The notes beneath the pieces are model-generated. The model did not search any database. It saw nothing but the letters and a program-made list of their open reading frames with translations, and was not told the origin of the DNA. The translations under genes were made by a program, and so were the position numbers. Below are positions 12,801-27,800 of a DNA stretch of 64,000 nt, piece by piece; positions within the stretch are counted from its first letter, which is position 1; every line of letters starts with the position of its first letter. The stretch is from Morinoia aosen (Eukaryota; Arthropoda; Malacostraca; Amphipoda; Talitridae): NCBI GenBank assembly GCA_030386875.1, contig CM059563.1, positions 12,356,001-12,420,000 on the forward strand. Reading direction: 5' to 3'.

Positions 12801-15800
12801 ACTCCTATAGCTGAGGAAATATCCTACTTCTGCTGCAAAGCAAACATCTTGCTTCTGATGCAATGCAAGTATCTTGCTTTTGTAGTGCAGCAAGTATACT
12901 GTCTCTGCTGTTAAGCAATCACTCTGCCCACATCGCAGTCTTCCAAGGCCCTCGCTATGCGGCTAAGTACACAGAAGCAACGTGAGGGGAAGTGAGACAT
13001 GCTTTAAACTCGGTTTCCCTACTAATTTTTTACTCTAATCTTGATTATGGACTGAATAGAGGTTCATGTGCTTCGGATTTGTGGGACTACATGTCTTAGG
13101 TTGCAAACAATTTTGTAATTCGTTTCTCAAATTTATGATACATCAATGATTTATGTTTTTATTTGATTAATTAGAATGCTTTCCCAAAAAAATAATTTTT
13201 CTTATGTATACTTCAAAGAAATACAAAAAGAAAATAAATAGAACGCTTCATAATGCTTTTATCATGAACTACCTCCTCGCTAATAGCAAGAATAACAGTT
13301 TTCTAAATGTTGCTCGACAATGCTCCATACCCATCAGCACTACCACGGTTTAGGTGCAGAGATTTGAATACAGGATTTCATTATGTCATGATTTGGGAGC
13401 TTTAGGTTTTGATTGCATTTATTAAAAAGTAGTAAAAAGTTTAGCTACCGTAGTTGTTAGACTCACTCTCGTCGGAGGAATGTCGCCGTGCTACTGAAGT
13501 GGGCAAGAGAAAACCTAGCCAACGAGATCTGCATACCTACATCTGAGTCTCTTTACAGTCAAGCAAATATTTCATCAATTAGGCGAAAGTTGTTGGGGAG
13601 CCGCTCTCATCTGAGTATCGTAAAATACCGTACAGTAATCGAGCAGAGCTGGGCACCTTGCAGTGAGTGGATATGTTCGTCATAGAGTAGAATGGCCATT
13701 TCAAATTTGATGGATGCTCCATGGACAGGCGTCACATTCTTGGATCTATTTTAATAGTATTGCAGAGAATTAATAATATAATTATATATGTGATAATGGA
13801 ATATTTATAATTATATTTTGTGTGTAATTTGTCGACAATAAATTACATATATCAGGGAAAAAATCAGCTAGCTTCTCTCATCAATTATACAGTCTCTTCA
13901 TTTAACGGGAGACGTGTTTGCTTCAGCTTTATAACATCAAAAACATTTATGCTGCCACAAGTCCGTTGGGAGAATATTATAAGACGTCGCATTACGATGA
14001 AGAAGTCACATCAAAAAAATGTCTGAGAACATTGAAAATTACACAAACCTGACAGTAGTAACGATATTATTAGGGTGTTTAAATACACAACTTACCAGTG
14101 TGCTGTCAAGCCTCATTATAGAGATGATCGTGTGTTCTTCACGCGGTGTAATGAAAGCCGACCCAGAAATCTGTTGACGAGGAACACGAGCGAGAACGAC
14201 TGCTTATCCAACATGCTTGAACAATGAGTGGAATAATGACTCTCCCAACCATTCTTTGAGATAACGGCGCCAGCGAAGAGTTCCTCAATAAGGATAAGGC
14301 AAACTTGTTTCCTGTAAGTCATGCAGCAGAAGCAGTCTTTCCGACCGCGAGGGAAAAACTGGATATGAAGTCATGTCATGATGTGATGCGGTCGTTGCAC
14401 TCCATGATAAGCCAAAATATATTATTTTCCAAGAATATGCTTCGTCTGCTGTTTTTCGAAACCCCTATCAATTCAATGTGAACCATTCACTTCACAGTTG
14501 AGTAAAGTTGCTACTATCTTGTTTTGTAACTTTGTTTTTATTATATATTTCTTTAAATTATTAAATTGTTTTTTATTATTTCTATTCCCGACAGGTTTTC
14601 TTGCGTTTTGTTGTAAATAATACCTTTTGAATTTCGGAAAATTCATATTCTGTAGCGGTAGTTTTTACCTTGCAAGTCATAGAGTCAACTCCACAAGCAC
14701 GGGTTTTTCACTACAAAACAAATATTTCATCACTTGGTCAGCATTTCTTAGCTTCGAATTAACACATTTTAAATCATCGTCGATTGAAAATATTCGAGTG
14801 AGAAGTATCTGTAGGAAGATAATTTACTAGGACTTTATATGGTTCACGTGTACTAACTTGCGTTGGAACAATTTCTAGATGATATGTGAGTGTCAGCTAG
14901 GTGTATCTAGCAAATGTTTAACTCGCATTCAAGTGAGAAGCTTGAGGCAGCGACGGCCAAATATTGTCATGTAACGGAAGGGCGGCACGAAGCGGTCGCC
15001 AACGCGCTCGTATGCTCGTAATGCGCGAGGACCGTTGCTTTTCAGCTTCCGTTACCTCTCGGACGCCGGATCTCGGCAGAAAACAAAAATGCCTCCAGGT
15101 CTTGCTCCTCTGCCATCCATCAACTGCTGATCACAGTTTCTTGTCTGTAGGCATTTTTTGTCTCGTAGACACCGAGGAATGCTATGCACGCACCGTCACG
15201 CATCGCTGACAAAATGAGAGTATTTTGGTGCGCTGGACGTGCGATTCCTACGCACGTGAGGCAAAAAACTCTGCGCTGAAACTTGGACACACTCGAAGAG
15301 GAAAGTATTCTCACGCTTCCGTGAAACTTTATTTCATTTTCAGCGAATAATAGCACTAATATTTGAATATAAATGCACGTACTACAAGCCTTTGAAAGGT
15401 CTTTGGCACTGCGAAGTGTTTATGCGCTGCCTATTATTTTCAATAACTTCTCACCATCCTGGTAGCGTGTCCCGTTGGGGCTTGAGGTCTTGTACCATTT
15501 TTACCGTGGTATGTAATCATAAAGCAAATAAGCTCTCATAAGCTAATTCAATGCCAGCAATTGTAGTTCGGTTTTATTGAAGCTTACAAAAAATGTTGTG
15601 ATAGTATGCTTCTTAAAGACTAATTCGCAGGTTACTCTTTGGGGAATATGAAATCCCATGAACCGAATCGTGGAGAACATCTTTGGTTCTTGCAGTATGT
15701 GATATTTGGACAACACTTACTACGATAAATAGTTCTATCTCCATTTTGGGGCTTATTAATAACGCGTCATCGTGAGTAGTCTTCGTAGACGTGGCCTTTT

Positions 15801-18800
15801 TCGTGTCATTGTTAGAACTTTTTATTGAAAATTAAGCAAATATTGCAAATGTACTCGTATGTTACGGGGCTGCATTCACAATAATATGATAAAATAACTT
15901 AATTCATTCAGATTATTTATCGTTAAAGCTTTAATTCTTTTTGAAATTCGTTCTGCAATTTCTCTCGGTGAATTTGAATATCATGATTTGAGGTGCCGTC
16001 ATGATTACGAACAGTTGCTTTGGCCTGTCCTTCCTCCAAGTTCGAGGTCACTGCGTGCGTGCTGAGGCGGGTTTCCATCCCACGAGGTCTCATCGCTAGC
16101 TCTTGACCGTACAGACTGAATTTAGAAAGGAGATAAAAATTCCGCTCGATGAACGGGAGATTCCTAGCATCACCTGAGCTGCTCTAACTTTTATTATGTC
16201 AACATCAATCTCGAATTTTAGCACAACTAGGTTAGTATCGTAGCCTAACAAAATGTATAATTTCAATATACGAATTCAGGGGCCAGTGTTCTTCGAGTTT
16301 TAGATGAGCGCTAACATTGAATATAAGAATTTTCAAGACTTTGTTCCTTTCAGTTCTTGCATGGTTAACTCTGTGTAGAAAACGGACATGTGTGACCTGC
16401 TCATAACTGTTCGTTATCCGCATTGCGCTGCGAGGCCAGGGCCGACAACTGTTTAGCGAATTATTGCCAGCCACTCGCCTTGCTATCCGTCCAGCTGCCG
16501 CTCACACGGTTGGCTCTCAGGTCTTTTAAAGTTGACGCTCTCTCGCGCTGGAAAGGTACAAATATCCACATTTTAAGACGCGGCGGCAGTCGTGGGAACA
16601 CACACAATTTAAACAATTTAAACAATTTAAACAATTTAAACAATTTATTTACCACAGGAGATACAGAGGTAGGTGATACAGAGGTAGAGTTTTACTTAAG
16701 TCTAGTACAATGGTCAAATTTGAGTATAGCTACCTGTGGGCCCGAATAAGTTCAGCGACTTCTAGGGCATCCTACCATCACGCTATTCTAGGGTGTACAA
16801 AAGTTTAACCTAGTTCACTTAACCTAGTTTCGCATTAGACTGATCATTGAGATGATTAACTCGATATTTTACAAGTCGGCTATATTTAACAGTATGTTCG
16901 ATAAAACGATTCAAGAGCAGAGAGAAGATTGGTTATGGTACACAAGGCAAGTTACATTATGACATTATCATTAGTTACATGTAGGAGGCAAGATTTCGAC
17001 ACGGTGATCTTACACTACTAGTATTCTGATAGGAAGTGAGACTCAAGATGTCTTTTGAATACTTTGTACGAATTACATTCACGGATCTCTGCAGGTATAG
17101 AGTTCCAAGTTTTGGCTCCAACGAAGAGAATACTGTGTTGCGACCTGGCCTTTGAATAATAAGGAAGCATGAATTTACTTCTATTTCGGGTTAAATGGTC
17201 GTGATGACCAGTTTGCGCAGTCAATAATTGTCTTAGGCTATTGTCGCCATCATTTCTTAATGTTTTGTAAATGAAATTACAGATGGAGATTTTGTATAGA
17301 TCCGAAAGTTTAAGTATTTGTAAATTTTTGAAAGAATCATTTGTGTGAGCATTATATTCTAGGTTCTTTACCGCTCTGACAGCCCTTTTCTGCAGAGTAA
17401 AAATTTTGTTGGTTTTATTTTTATCAGTTCCGTGCCATGCTTCTATTCCGTATTGCAAGTATGGAGAAATGAGCGTTCGGTAGAGCATTTGTAAAGCTGT
17501 TTCAGGCAGAAAATTTTTAACTTTATTTAGGATTCCGATGGATTTTGATAATTTAGAACTAATATGAGTGATGTGCTCTTTGAAGGTCAGATGTTTATCT
17601 ATTATGATGCCCAGAAACTTACATGAGTTGGTTTCTTCGATTTCACCTTCGCCAATTTTAATGCATGGGAGAGATACATCTTTCTTGTATGAGAAAGTAA
17701 TATAATTTGTTTTATCGATATTTAGGCTTATTTTATTAGCTTTGAGCCACGATGAAACCTTGTGAAGTTCAGTATTTATACTCTCCACAATCATAGCAGG
17801 ATTTTGGTTCGGAAGGACCGCAGAAAGCGTACTGTCATCGGCAAAAAGTATGAATTTGAAGAATGATGTAGATTTTACAATATCATTGATAAAAATCAGA
17901 AACAAGAGAGGCCCGAGAACAGATCCTTGTGGAACTCCATGGCTAATTGTCTGTGGGTCTGATTTTGCGTCGTCAATGACAACGTATTGTTTCCGATTTG
18001 TTAGGTATGATCTGAACCAATCATGGGCAATCCCTCGAATGCCATAACAGTGTAGTTTCGATAATAGTATTTTATGGTCCACACAATCAAATGCTTTTCG
18101 GAAGTCAAGAAATACAGAGAAGACAGGCTTTCCTTCATCTATATTAGAATAGAGGAATTGTAAATGATTTAATATAGCCTGTGTTGTTGATTTTTTAGAG
18201 CGAAAACCGTATTGTTTATCGTAAAGAAATGATTTTTGTTCAAAATAAGAGTACACTTTTTTATACACAATCTTTTCGAATACTTTGCTAATAATTGGTA
18301 GAATGGAGATAGGTCGATAATTGTTTACACAGGTTTTTTCACCACTTTTAAAGATAGGGGTTACTCTAGCAACTTTGAGGGAGTTCGGGAAAGTGCCTAG
18401 TAAGAGAGACTGGTTAATAATATTTGATATCAGTGGGGCTACAATGTCAGCAATAACTTTAAGTACTTTAGTCGGAAACGTTTGTAACCCACTCGATTTA
18501 TTTTTCATGTTGTTTATGCACGTAATTACATCGGAGGAGTTTGTAGGCGTAAAGAAAAAGGAGTTGGGTTCTCGAATATGATCCATAAATTCCAGGTGAT
18601 CAGTAGGTTCACTTGGAATACCATCAGCTATTGTTTTCCCTACGTTTACGAAGAAGTTGTTAAAGAGATTAGCAATTTCTTTCTTCTCATGATATTTTAC
18701 ATTATCTTGAACAACATATTCAATTTTCTTTTTATCGGCATTATTCGGTTTACAGCAGGAGTTAAGGAGATGCCAAATCTTTTTAACGTCAGTTTTGAAT

Positions 18801-21800
18801 TGAGTAAACTTGAGCGTAAAGTAGTTCTTTTTTGATGTTCTTATCTGGTTTGTTACATAGTTTCTAAATCGGTTATATGTTTCTCTAGATATTCGTCCTT
18901 CGCAAAGGAGGGCTAGGTACGCTTGACGTTTCTTTATATTTATCACCATCGATTACTGTCAGTGACCACTGAAGCAATTAATTCTTGGGATAAAATTACA
19001 AATTAGGTTGCGCACACTATGCTGCCAAGCACACTAATGATCGTTCGTAAGTTTAGGACCAGCTGAAAAAGTTTATTTTTCAGTTTTTAAAAGTCACTAT
19101 AACCCTAGATTCGAGTATCAATACCGGAATGAGTACAAAAAATTACACTAAAGGGCCTAATTTTACTGTGAAATTGAAAATGACTTTATTAAAGGAATCG
19201 GAACATGTACAACCTCGAATCAAAAAATAGTTAAATAGAAACTTACGTTCATGATCATGACTGGTCGAGCTCGAGTAATTTGTCTTGTGTAAATGTGCAT
19301 GAAACCTCTGTAGAAGAAACTTAGAAAGGGGACAGGTAATTTTTAAAACTATACCCAACCCATAGTACGTTTTCACACTCAACACAGAGGAATGTGGTAA
19401 TAATATTTCTGAAAAACTATTTGTTGTAATATTAATTCTGCAATCCTATTGAAAAGATTTCAAGTACGCACACCTTTTCTCTTTCGTACCTTCTCTATAC
19501 CTGACATGTTTAACCGAGTTATTCCAAGCATGCTTCACAATCACATACCTTCTCATCCACCCTTTTAATTCCTCTCGCTTATGCATTTAGACCCAAAGTC
19601 TGCTTTAAAATTATGCAAAAAGGTTCGACTACTAACACATTTATGCAATCTTTCACCCAGAATTGTAACTTTTATGCCTGGATTTGTATGATAATTTAAA
19701 TTTACTTTACGTAGTTTCAATCATGTTTTATTGATATTTATGATTCATCCACAAACTATTCATGTTCAGTATTGCTCTACGGAAAAGACCAGTAAAAGCA
19801 CTGCTGTGGAATAAAGTTCACTTATTTGCATTTGCAAAGTTAATAGTCTTGGTTTCTTATCGTGCTAAGGTGACTCGACTGTTTCAGGACTGAATTAATC
19901 AGACAGATGCTGGAACTACCTCCCTGTAAAGGCTTGGATTTGAAGTCATCAACAGAGCGATCTTTCCGATTCAGTAATTTCTTGGAGGATTAATATTTGA
20001 TCGCCAAACTGGTACTCTGAACTGAAACCGTTGGCTAACTGAATCCGAGATGAACTGTGAGGTGAAATTCCAGACGCTACCACAGCACAGCCGCTGCTTG
20101 ACCCACGCGACCAGTTTGCTGATTTGTTGGAAATATTTGGCTTTGGCCCAACACAGAACGGACTTCATAAGTTTTTAGATCAGCGTTACGCACTGATGCA
20201 GGCACAGGTATTGTACAAATTTAATGTACAGAGAACACTGTACCATGCAGATTTTACAAGATAGTTTCCCATTTTTGTTTTACGTACAGCTTGAGAGCAC
20301 TTAGCTCATGTGGGTAAATCATTAATAGGGTAAGTACTGTCTAATCGACAAAATGAATAAATGGAAAAATACATCGCAAAAATAACATAGTCATATTCTA
20401 TAACATAGCATGTTTGCATCCTCTACTTTCATATCATTGCACTTCCCTCTGGTTTAGTTATCTCGCGTCCGTATTCCCGGCTTCCAAAAGGATAAATCAC
20501 ATGCGCACATTTAGATTCCTACCGCATAGCTGACGTGCACTTTGAGCGGTCAGAGAAGCAGCTGGCTCCAGCTCTCCGTCCTGCCAGTGACCCCTCACGA
20601 CAGCGGCGGCTGTGCCTTCCTTCGCAGAAGTGGCCAGTTTTACAACGCGACAGACGCACATGCTCAGCATTCATGCCAGTTGTGTCCCACCTTCAATGTT
20701 TCTTGTGGGGCCTTTGTTTGAGATATTATTAGGGTGGTCAAATGCACTACTTCAATCGTTGCTACTCTCAAGTTTTTGTAATTTTCAGTGCTCTCAGATT
20801 GTTTTTTGGTGTAACTTCTTCATCGTAATGCGACGTTTATTTAATAATATTCTCACACCGGCATTAGGATTTTTGACGATAAAGCTGAAGCAAACATCTC
20901 TTCCGTAAAATAAAGAGTCTGCATTATTGATGAGAAAAATCGCATGTGTACCTGAATCCATCTAACACAAAAGCTGCGGTACGTTGGTATGCTAGTCATG
21001 AAAACAACATTGCTTTTGGTAGCGTCATCGTTGCAATCATGATTTTTTGTTACTAATTTCGAAAAAAATTAACTTTTGTATTTATGGATTGAAGGGTTTT
21101 TAAAAAAACGATTTCCTACTTAATTTAGCGCTTGAAGCCTACTTGTTGACTCCAGACGAGCTCGTGAACATCCCAGCACCTCTTGCAAACTTGGTTGATA
21201 TCAGTAAACGTCAGGTTGACTGTGGTGTCTAGTCACTCACAGCTTTTGAAAATCTCCTGACGTGTCACCTTCTTATGACGACAATACCGCTCTAAGATAT
21301 CGTGATGTCGCTTAGACAATAACCCGAAATCCATAATTCCATAGCGTTTCTATCGCACCAGCCAAATAACGTTCTACAAATCTATTATTTTTGGCAGTGC
21401 TAGCTAAACAACGTTGACATCACATAAATGCAATTTTGTTGCTATTTCCCATTAAAAACCTCGCTATCGTGCTCCCCATGTCACGTAATGTATCATCGTA
21501 ATAAATTTTCGAAGCACAAACTAAATAATGTAAATGTCACATAATGCTCTTCGTTGAATATTTTCAACAACGCTCGCTAAAACAATCCTGCAATGAGATC
21601 CGCTCAACACAAAAGTAGGTTTGCTCTTACCATGCAAGCGTCGCAACATTGACCAACAAATACTGTTAAAATTTATCCTGAAAAGAACGTTACATCTAAG
21701 TCTTTCATTTACTGTACAAATGGGTTTATAAATAACATCACACTAAAATTTAATGAATACACTCAGAATGACCCTCCTGTGAAATAAATTATAATTAATG

Positions 21801-24800
21801 TTTAAAATAAAGCGCTGCTGTCCCGCACGATCGCAGTTAAATACAGTTATAACAGCACCCTTTAGTTGATGGCACTGTCAAAGTAATAAATCGGATACGT
21901 TGCGGTAAAATTCTGGAAGGAATGCGTCAGTAACACCCTCCATGCAAGCAGCTCTAAAATAGCACTCAAAATTCATCATTACTCTAGTACGCTCTACGCA
22001 ACACTGCAATATTACCCATAAACCAACACTGCAATAACACCCAACCAGGAACATTACGAAAGCACCCATCAAAGAACCCCACAGTAACACCCAGCATGTT
22101 TCACACAAAGCAACGCCAAAAAACACCTACGGAACAACGCTACAACAACATCCAACAAGAATAGTAACGCTACAATATCGCTCTCCAAGTTTTGTTTTAA
22201 TAACACGATAAGGGACGCTGCGAGAAATCCCAGCAAGCAGCGCTTTAGTAACCTAAACCAAGCTAAGCTGCAATAAATCACTATGAGTGACGCCACAGTA
22301 AATCCTAAGCTACTGTTCTTACAGTAACATCATCAAAGATAAGTTACTACTCTCACTTACTATAGCTACAATGACATTCACCAAGGAACGCTTTAATAAC
22401 AACCGCTAGGAAAACGTTACAAAAATACACATCAAGCAACGCTGCAGTAACACCTACCAAATAAAGCAACACTAACATTCACTAAGTAATACTATGATAA
22501 CACATATCAAATAAAGCTACACTAGCATTCACTAAGTGCTATCATAATACCCATTCAGTGAAGCTACACTAACATTCACTAAGTAATACTATAACAACAC
22601 CCAGCCAGTAAAGTTACACTAACATTCACTAAGTACTATCATAACACTCAGCCAATAAAGCTACACTAACATTCACTAAGTGCTATCATAACACCCAGGA
22701 AAGAAGTGACGCTTACCAAGGCCCGCCCTCCGGTGACTTTCATCGCAAGGTGAGGGACGTCACAGCCCGTATTGCTGTCCAACTTCCGCCCCGCTAGTGA
22801 CCGTCCGTGATGCCGAATGAAGGGCTCTTACTTTCACGCCATCAAATGTGGTGACAGTCACTCACGAGTGCTGCTCCGACTAACTGGGAAAGTTTGAATG
22901 TCCTTTGTTTAATTTTTATTGAGGCCTTCAGATGCACTTGGAAACAATTATGGTTTCACTGAATGTTAAAAGTTTTCATCTTTTGAAAACTCGCTAATGT
23001 AACCATTTCAACTGCAGTTAGACGTACCCTCGAATAATACAGCCGATTTTCGTTTTAAAATGCTAATATGGGTCATTCAAGTAGCTGGAGTGAGACGATT
23101 TGTTAATTAGCAAATAATTTACATTTTTTGTGAGGCGAAAATTACAACTGAGGCCATTCTCAGAAGGGTGAGATCGTGGGCACGGTGCTTAGCTCAGAAT
23201 TACTTTGTCATGCAGAGCCACGTACGTTTAGAAAGTAACATTTTACACACAAAATGAACTAGTTATGAGAGAACGTGCGCTGGGAAATTATCGAGCATGA
23301 AAGTAAGTGTGCGGTAGTTGCAGCCCTGAGGCGCCTTCAAGCCTCTCGTTTGGGTCGCGAAAATAGCCAGAAAATTGGTTAATTTCTCTGACTCAGCTCT
23401 AGAATTGCTTAATTAGTGTATCATTTTACAATCTCTCCTTCTTTGATTCATTGCACGTGTTTCTAAACTTGCTAATTAAAAACATTGCAGTGTTTGACAG
23501 TGTTTGACACCATGCAGTGTTTGACAGTCTCTGTTACGTTGAGTTGAGCTAGGACTGATCAATTGATCTATTAAAGGCCACCGTTAGCCTTCTCTGAAAA
23601 AAAGTCATAATTACTAGTGATATCATTATTCACCACAAATGAACGAACTTATTTTAAGGGAGCACAAAATTGAGCACCTGGGAAGTTCATTTACGCTGAT
23701 TACCTCGGTGATAGCTAAACAATCGGTCTCAAGAGTCTGGAACGCGCTAAGAGAGATTCTTATTTTCAGGAATGCTTTGAAGAAGATAGTGATTCGGGGT
23801 TTGATAAGAACAAAGAACTTTGTGAGGAATAGATGAATGTTAGTTTTTTCAGAGAAGTATATAGTAGTTATGTGCATTTTCTCGTATGCACTCTAAAGGT
23901 ATTGCTACTTTCTGAGCAGCATGACGCATCTCCTGTTATTCGCATATCCATAGAAACAACACTTGGGGAAATTCGTTTTCGATTTAGTTCATCTGATGGC
24001 AAGCTTTGTTTATTCGTCTTTCCCTTTTGTTCCCGCTCAAGGCGAGGCCAGCGCATCTTGCGCAACTGTCTTCGTTTCTGTTTTTCTCTTCATGTTTTAC
24101 CTTTTTTACTTTTTGCATCACTGGAATGCCCGCGATACTCTATTTTGATGGCTGTAGCGGCCTGTGCTTGCAGAGACGCAAAAACTTCGCTCACACCTCT
24201 CAGCTCTCGATTGTTTTTGACAATTTCATCATGGTTATCGCCTATTTTAATTTATAAAGCTGTAATTCACAAATGTCATGAAAACGAACGTAATAATTAT
24301 TTTTATTGTTTCTTATATTTTCCATTTATAACGATAACATGACGGGACGCTCTTCCGTCATCACTGTCATCATTAACTTCGTTATTTTCCCGAACTTATT
24401 TAGTGCTACTGACTTAAACATATACTGAATGCTATCAGCATTCTTTAGGCTTTCCCTTTCTCCTTGACATTCTCACTACACGTGATCGCTGCATCACCTT
24501 AACTGGAACATGCCTCACAAGTATTTCCGATACTTCTCCTACCCGCGTCATCCTTCCAAATTTTATCCTTCTCACAAGCCCGCTCTAAGATTTTTGGTCG
24601 ACACGCTTTGCGGCGTCGCAATGGCAGTAGAGTCGTTATATAATATAATTACGGTTAAGATATACGAGTTGTTTCACTATTAAAAGCGTGAAGACTACTC
24701 TTATGTGAATGTTAAGAATGATGTAGCGGTGTGATTTGTGAACCGAACTTTATCCTGCCTATAGTTTATGAGAGTATAAACGTCACTTGCATTTTATTTA

Positions 24801-27800
24801 TGAGCTCTTTGCTATCATTGCCATTTTTTGCTGGGATTTTCATCAGGGATGCTAGAAATACATATTTTCTATCGTTTTCTAATTTGTCATTATTTTCTCT
24901 GTCGTTTAAAGGTAAAACATGAGCAAATTATTAATCAATTAGTCTGATTGGAGTGTAGGAATGAATTGTACATGTTAGCAGGAAATTTCACCTCCAATGC
25001 AGTTGTTTCTAGCATGTACCACTTAGAACTGAAACAAGCTGCCAATAATTCCCTTCACTCAACAAAATCGCGTGGTGCAATCAAGGTTCTGAGAATACTG
25101 AATCTGATTTGTCTCTGATAAAAAACATTGAGCTTTTCTGCGAAACTTCTGATCCTCTATAATTGAAGTGTGTACATTATACTGCAGCATGAAAACGTTC
25201 TGTAGGAGTCATTTGTGATTTGAATTATATCATAGATTATCGATTCTATATGAATGACCTTCTATTGTTCGAACAACAAAGCTCACATGCACGAGCTATA
25301 TCTCATCAATTTGAGCTGGATCAGAGTGCTAAAGTGGGGTGTGTAGATTGGCCGATAACTTGCTTCTCTATTTTATATATGATTCTAGGGCGTTTTTTCT
25401 TACTGTGTGAGCTGCTACTTCTTGCCTGGAACATGTTAATACTTTATAATACCTCTATTTTTTCCCTTATACTCAATCAACATTCTCTTCAATTTTTCTC
25501 AAGGTGTATAACTGTCAGCGGGGCTTCGTAAGGAACTTGTGTAACTTTTTCTCGAGGAGTAACGCATAGTTTAAAACCCTTCCTAAAATTAAGTTCAAAG
25601 ACTGTAATTAAGAAAGTGATCCAAAAAAAATTTTGTTATCTAATAAGTTGGCAAAAGCAGACACAGCTGAACAGTCTTTCCAGCCCATTTCCAGCCTATG
25701 ACTTCACTTTTATAACCACTCTGTTCGTTAGTCATATATCTTCTCTGTGGTTGTAAAAATACGAAAACTTGATTCTATGGAACATCTCTGAAGTATTTAA
25801 TTATATATTTTTTTAATATGAACAAAACATTTATAATTCAACACGAACAAAACGTAAATTGGATTCTAAGAATAATTCCAGAACATGAGTTGAATTTCTT
25901 GCTATATTCTTACACAGAAATAATTAACCTCTATTTTCCTTTGTGTTCACCCGTCGCGCGATGATGTCAGTCTCTGTATTTGTGTATTTGTAAGTCCTCT
26001 CCTGAATCGTGCTGTCTTCGCTAGCCTTGACAGATCTCAGGGAGGTGAGGCGGCCTTGATGCGCTGTTTGATGCAGACCCAACTCAATGTTCCTTCCTAA
26101 TAATGAGAAGCAGAGCTGCTCCCTTGAGGCTAAAGAACTACTTCATGCGTCCCTTCCATTAGGAACAATTGCCCTCATCCGGAATCGCTGACGTTCTCAA
26201 CTTCTGCGCGAGTAACAGCCTCCGACGTGGAAAAGTACTGGTTTTATTTCGATATTTATCATACTTGAAAAATATAAAAGGGCGAGATACTTAATATACT
26301 TCCAATTACGCGGCAGATTTGCTTTTAACTTTAATGATAGTGGCAACGAACGACGTCGTCACTGTTTTCTGACTACCTTCGAAGCTACTCTTATAGGATC
26401 GTTTCTGTAATTGTGCAACAGGAACAAACCCTAACGGGAATTGATCGTAGGGTTTCTTGGAGCTCATCTCAGAAGCTCAGAATTCCTGAGCTTCTCTCGA
26501 AAATAATCAGAATTGTGCACTCTTAGCTTTCTGCAGAAACTTAGCATTCCTAGACATACCTGACTCGTCATTATAAATAGCCTCCCTCGTTATCATTTAA
26601 GCGCTAATTTAGATTCTGACTGAGGTGTTTTGAAATTCACTCTACATTATTTATATCTCACTTTCGCTCATGTAAAGGAGGCCAGCCACACTACTCTTGA
26701 CTTCTAGCATCTCCAATGTTCTCTTCACTGATATGAAATCTGCACCTCTGGTCTGCTTGCTACAATGTCTCGTATATCACTCCTATCAGAGATCATTCAA
26801 GAAAACCATTTTAATCGTGTTTCAAATAGACCATAAATAATGGTGGAAGAATCTTACTCTTCAGCTGAAAGTATTGATTCACACAACGCTCTACTCTTCC
26901 TAGCAAGGGGAACATGTAATCCCCTAAGCACATGTTTCTATGTTATGTTTGAATAGTAACAATCTAATCTGGGAAAAAAGTGTGGACTTCGATAATTTTC
27001 TGAATACCACAAAAACATACCTTCAAATGCTTATACAAGGTCAAGGATTTAACTCATTTTTATCACTTAACGCTTTCTTTTACTCCGTTGCAAGCCTTCT
27101 GTTTTCATCACCTGTCATAGTCTGGGAAAATTGAGCCCTTAGTGATTATAAATTATTGTGCTGTCTTTATTAGAGATTGATTTAAATTGTTACGAGTGGT
27201 AATCAATGAATGAATTACAAAATATTTCGTGTTTATTTAATGTATTCAATTGGTGGCTAAGTCGCCCGGAATATGCCTTGCTGTGAATGTCTGAATTTAC
27301 CGAACTTATGTGGAGTTTTTTCTACGGGGAGTTCAGGCCTGACGCTCCTGTATAATCAACTTGTAAACCACGAGAATGGAATAGGTGAACTGCTTCTTAT
27401 TCTGCATGAACCTCTAATTTCTAAAATAGGAGTGATCTTAAAAGTTTCTACCTTGTTTAATCTAAGATTCACAGTTCAATCTCCTTAAACATCATTTAAA
27501 AAAATTTTTAGTTGTTCAAATGATTACTCACCTTATACATAGTACATGGATTATGTTTTTCATCAAATAAACATTCCTGTTAGTTAATTATTCTCATTAG
27601 CTTACCGAATGCATAGTACAGTCAATATTACTTTATTACATGAACGAAATATTAAACAATATCTGGATTGATTTTCGTTTGTAAAATCTAAAGCGCTTCC
27701 TCACATTCTTGAGTGAATTATCCAGCAATTTTGTCAACTGATCTACAGACCCTTTATCTGTACCTAAATTTGGTAGCCTTGAGAGCCTTTTTACCGTAAT

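Larger units (their letters stand above)
16605..18955 (-). mobile_element. 5'-truncated non-LTR (LINE) retrotransposon, CR1/L2/jockey-like
   Basis: Inserted antisense in intron 1 of the ZP gene. On the - strand it has an intact reverse transcriptase frame (18949-17018), a 3' UTR of about 370 bp, and a 3' tail of about five copies of a 9-bp unit (CAATTTAAA on the + strand, 16605-16647). The endonuclease and any ORF1 are missing and an in-frame TAA lies just upstream of the first Met, as expected for 5' truncation during target-primed reverse transcription. A short non-A repeat tail favours the CR1/L2 side over classical jockey. I could not identify a target site duplication. Confidence 0.9.

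Noticed and set aside
16423-16749. 108-codon + frame with an NNL repeat
   Set aside because: The repeat is the 9-bp tail of the non-LTR element read on the other strand; the rest is the element's 3' UTR.
21878-22296. Hydrophobic, Cys-rich - strand frames that look like membrane proteins
   Set aside because: They are translations of the decaying 47/50-bp satellite, and composition explains the Leu/Val/Cys content.
23833-24342. 169-codon open frame on the + strand
   Set aside because: No recognisable domain. It is rich in Phe, Leu, Cys and Ser from T-rich DNA and overlaps other open frames in two + phases and one - phase. It looks like a locally stop-poor stretch inside the ZP intron.
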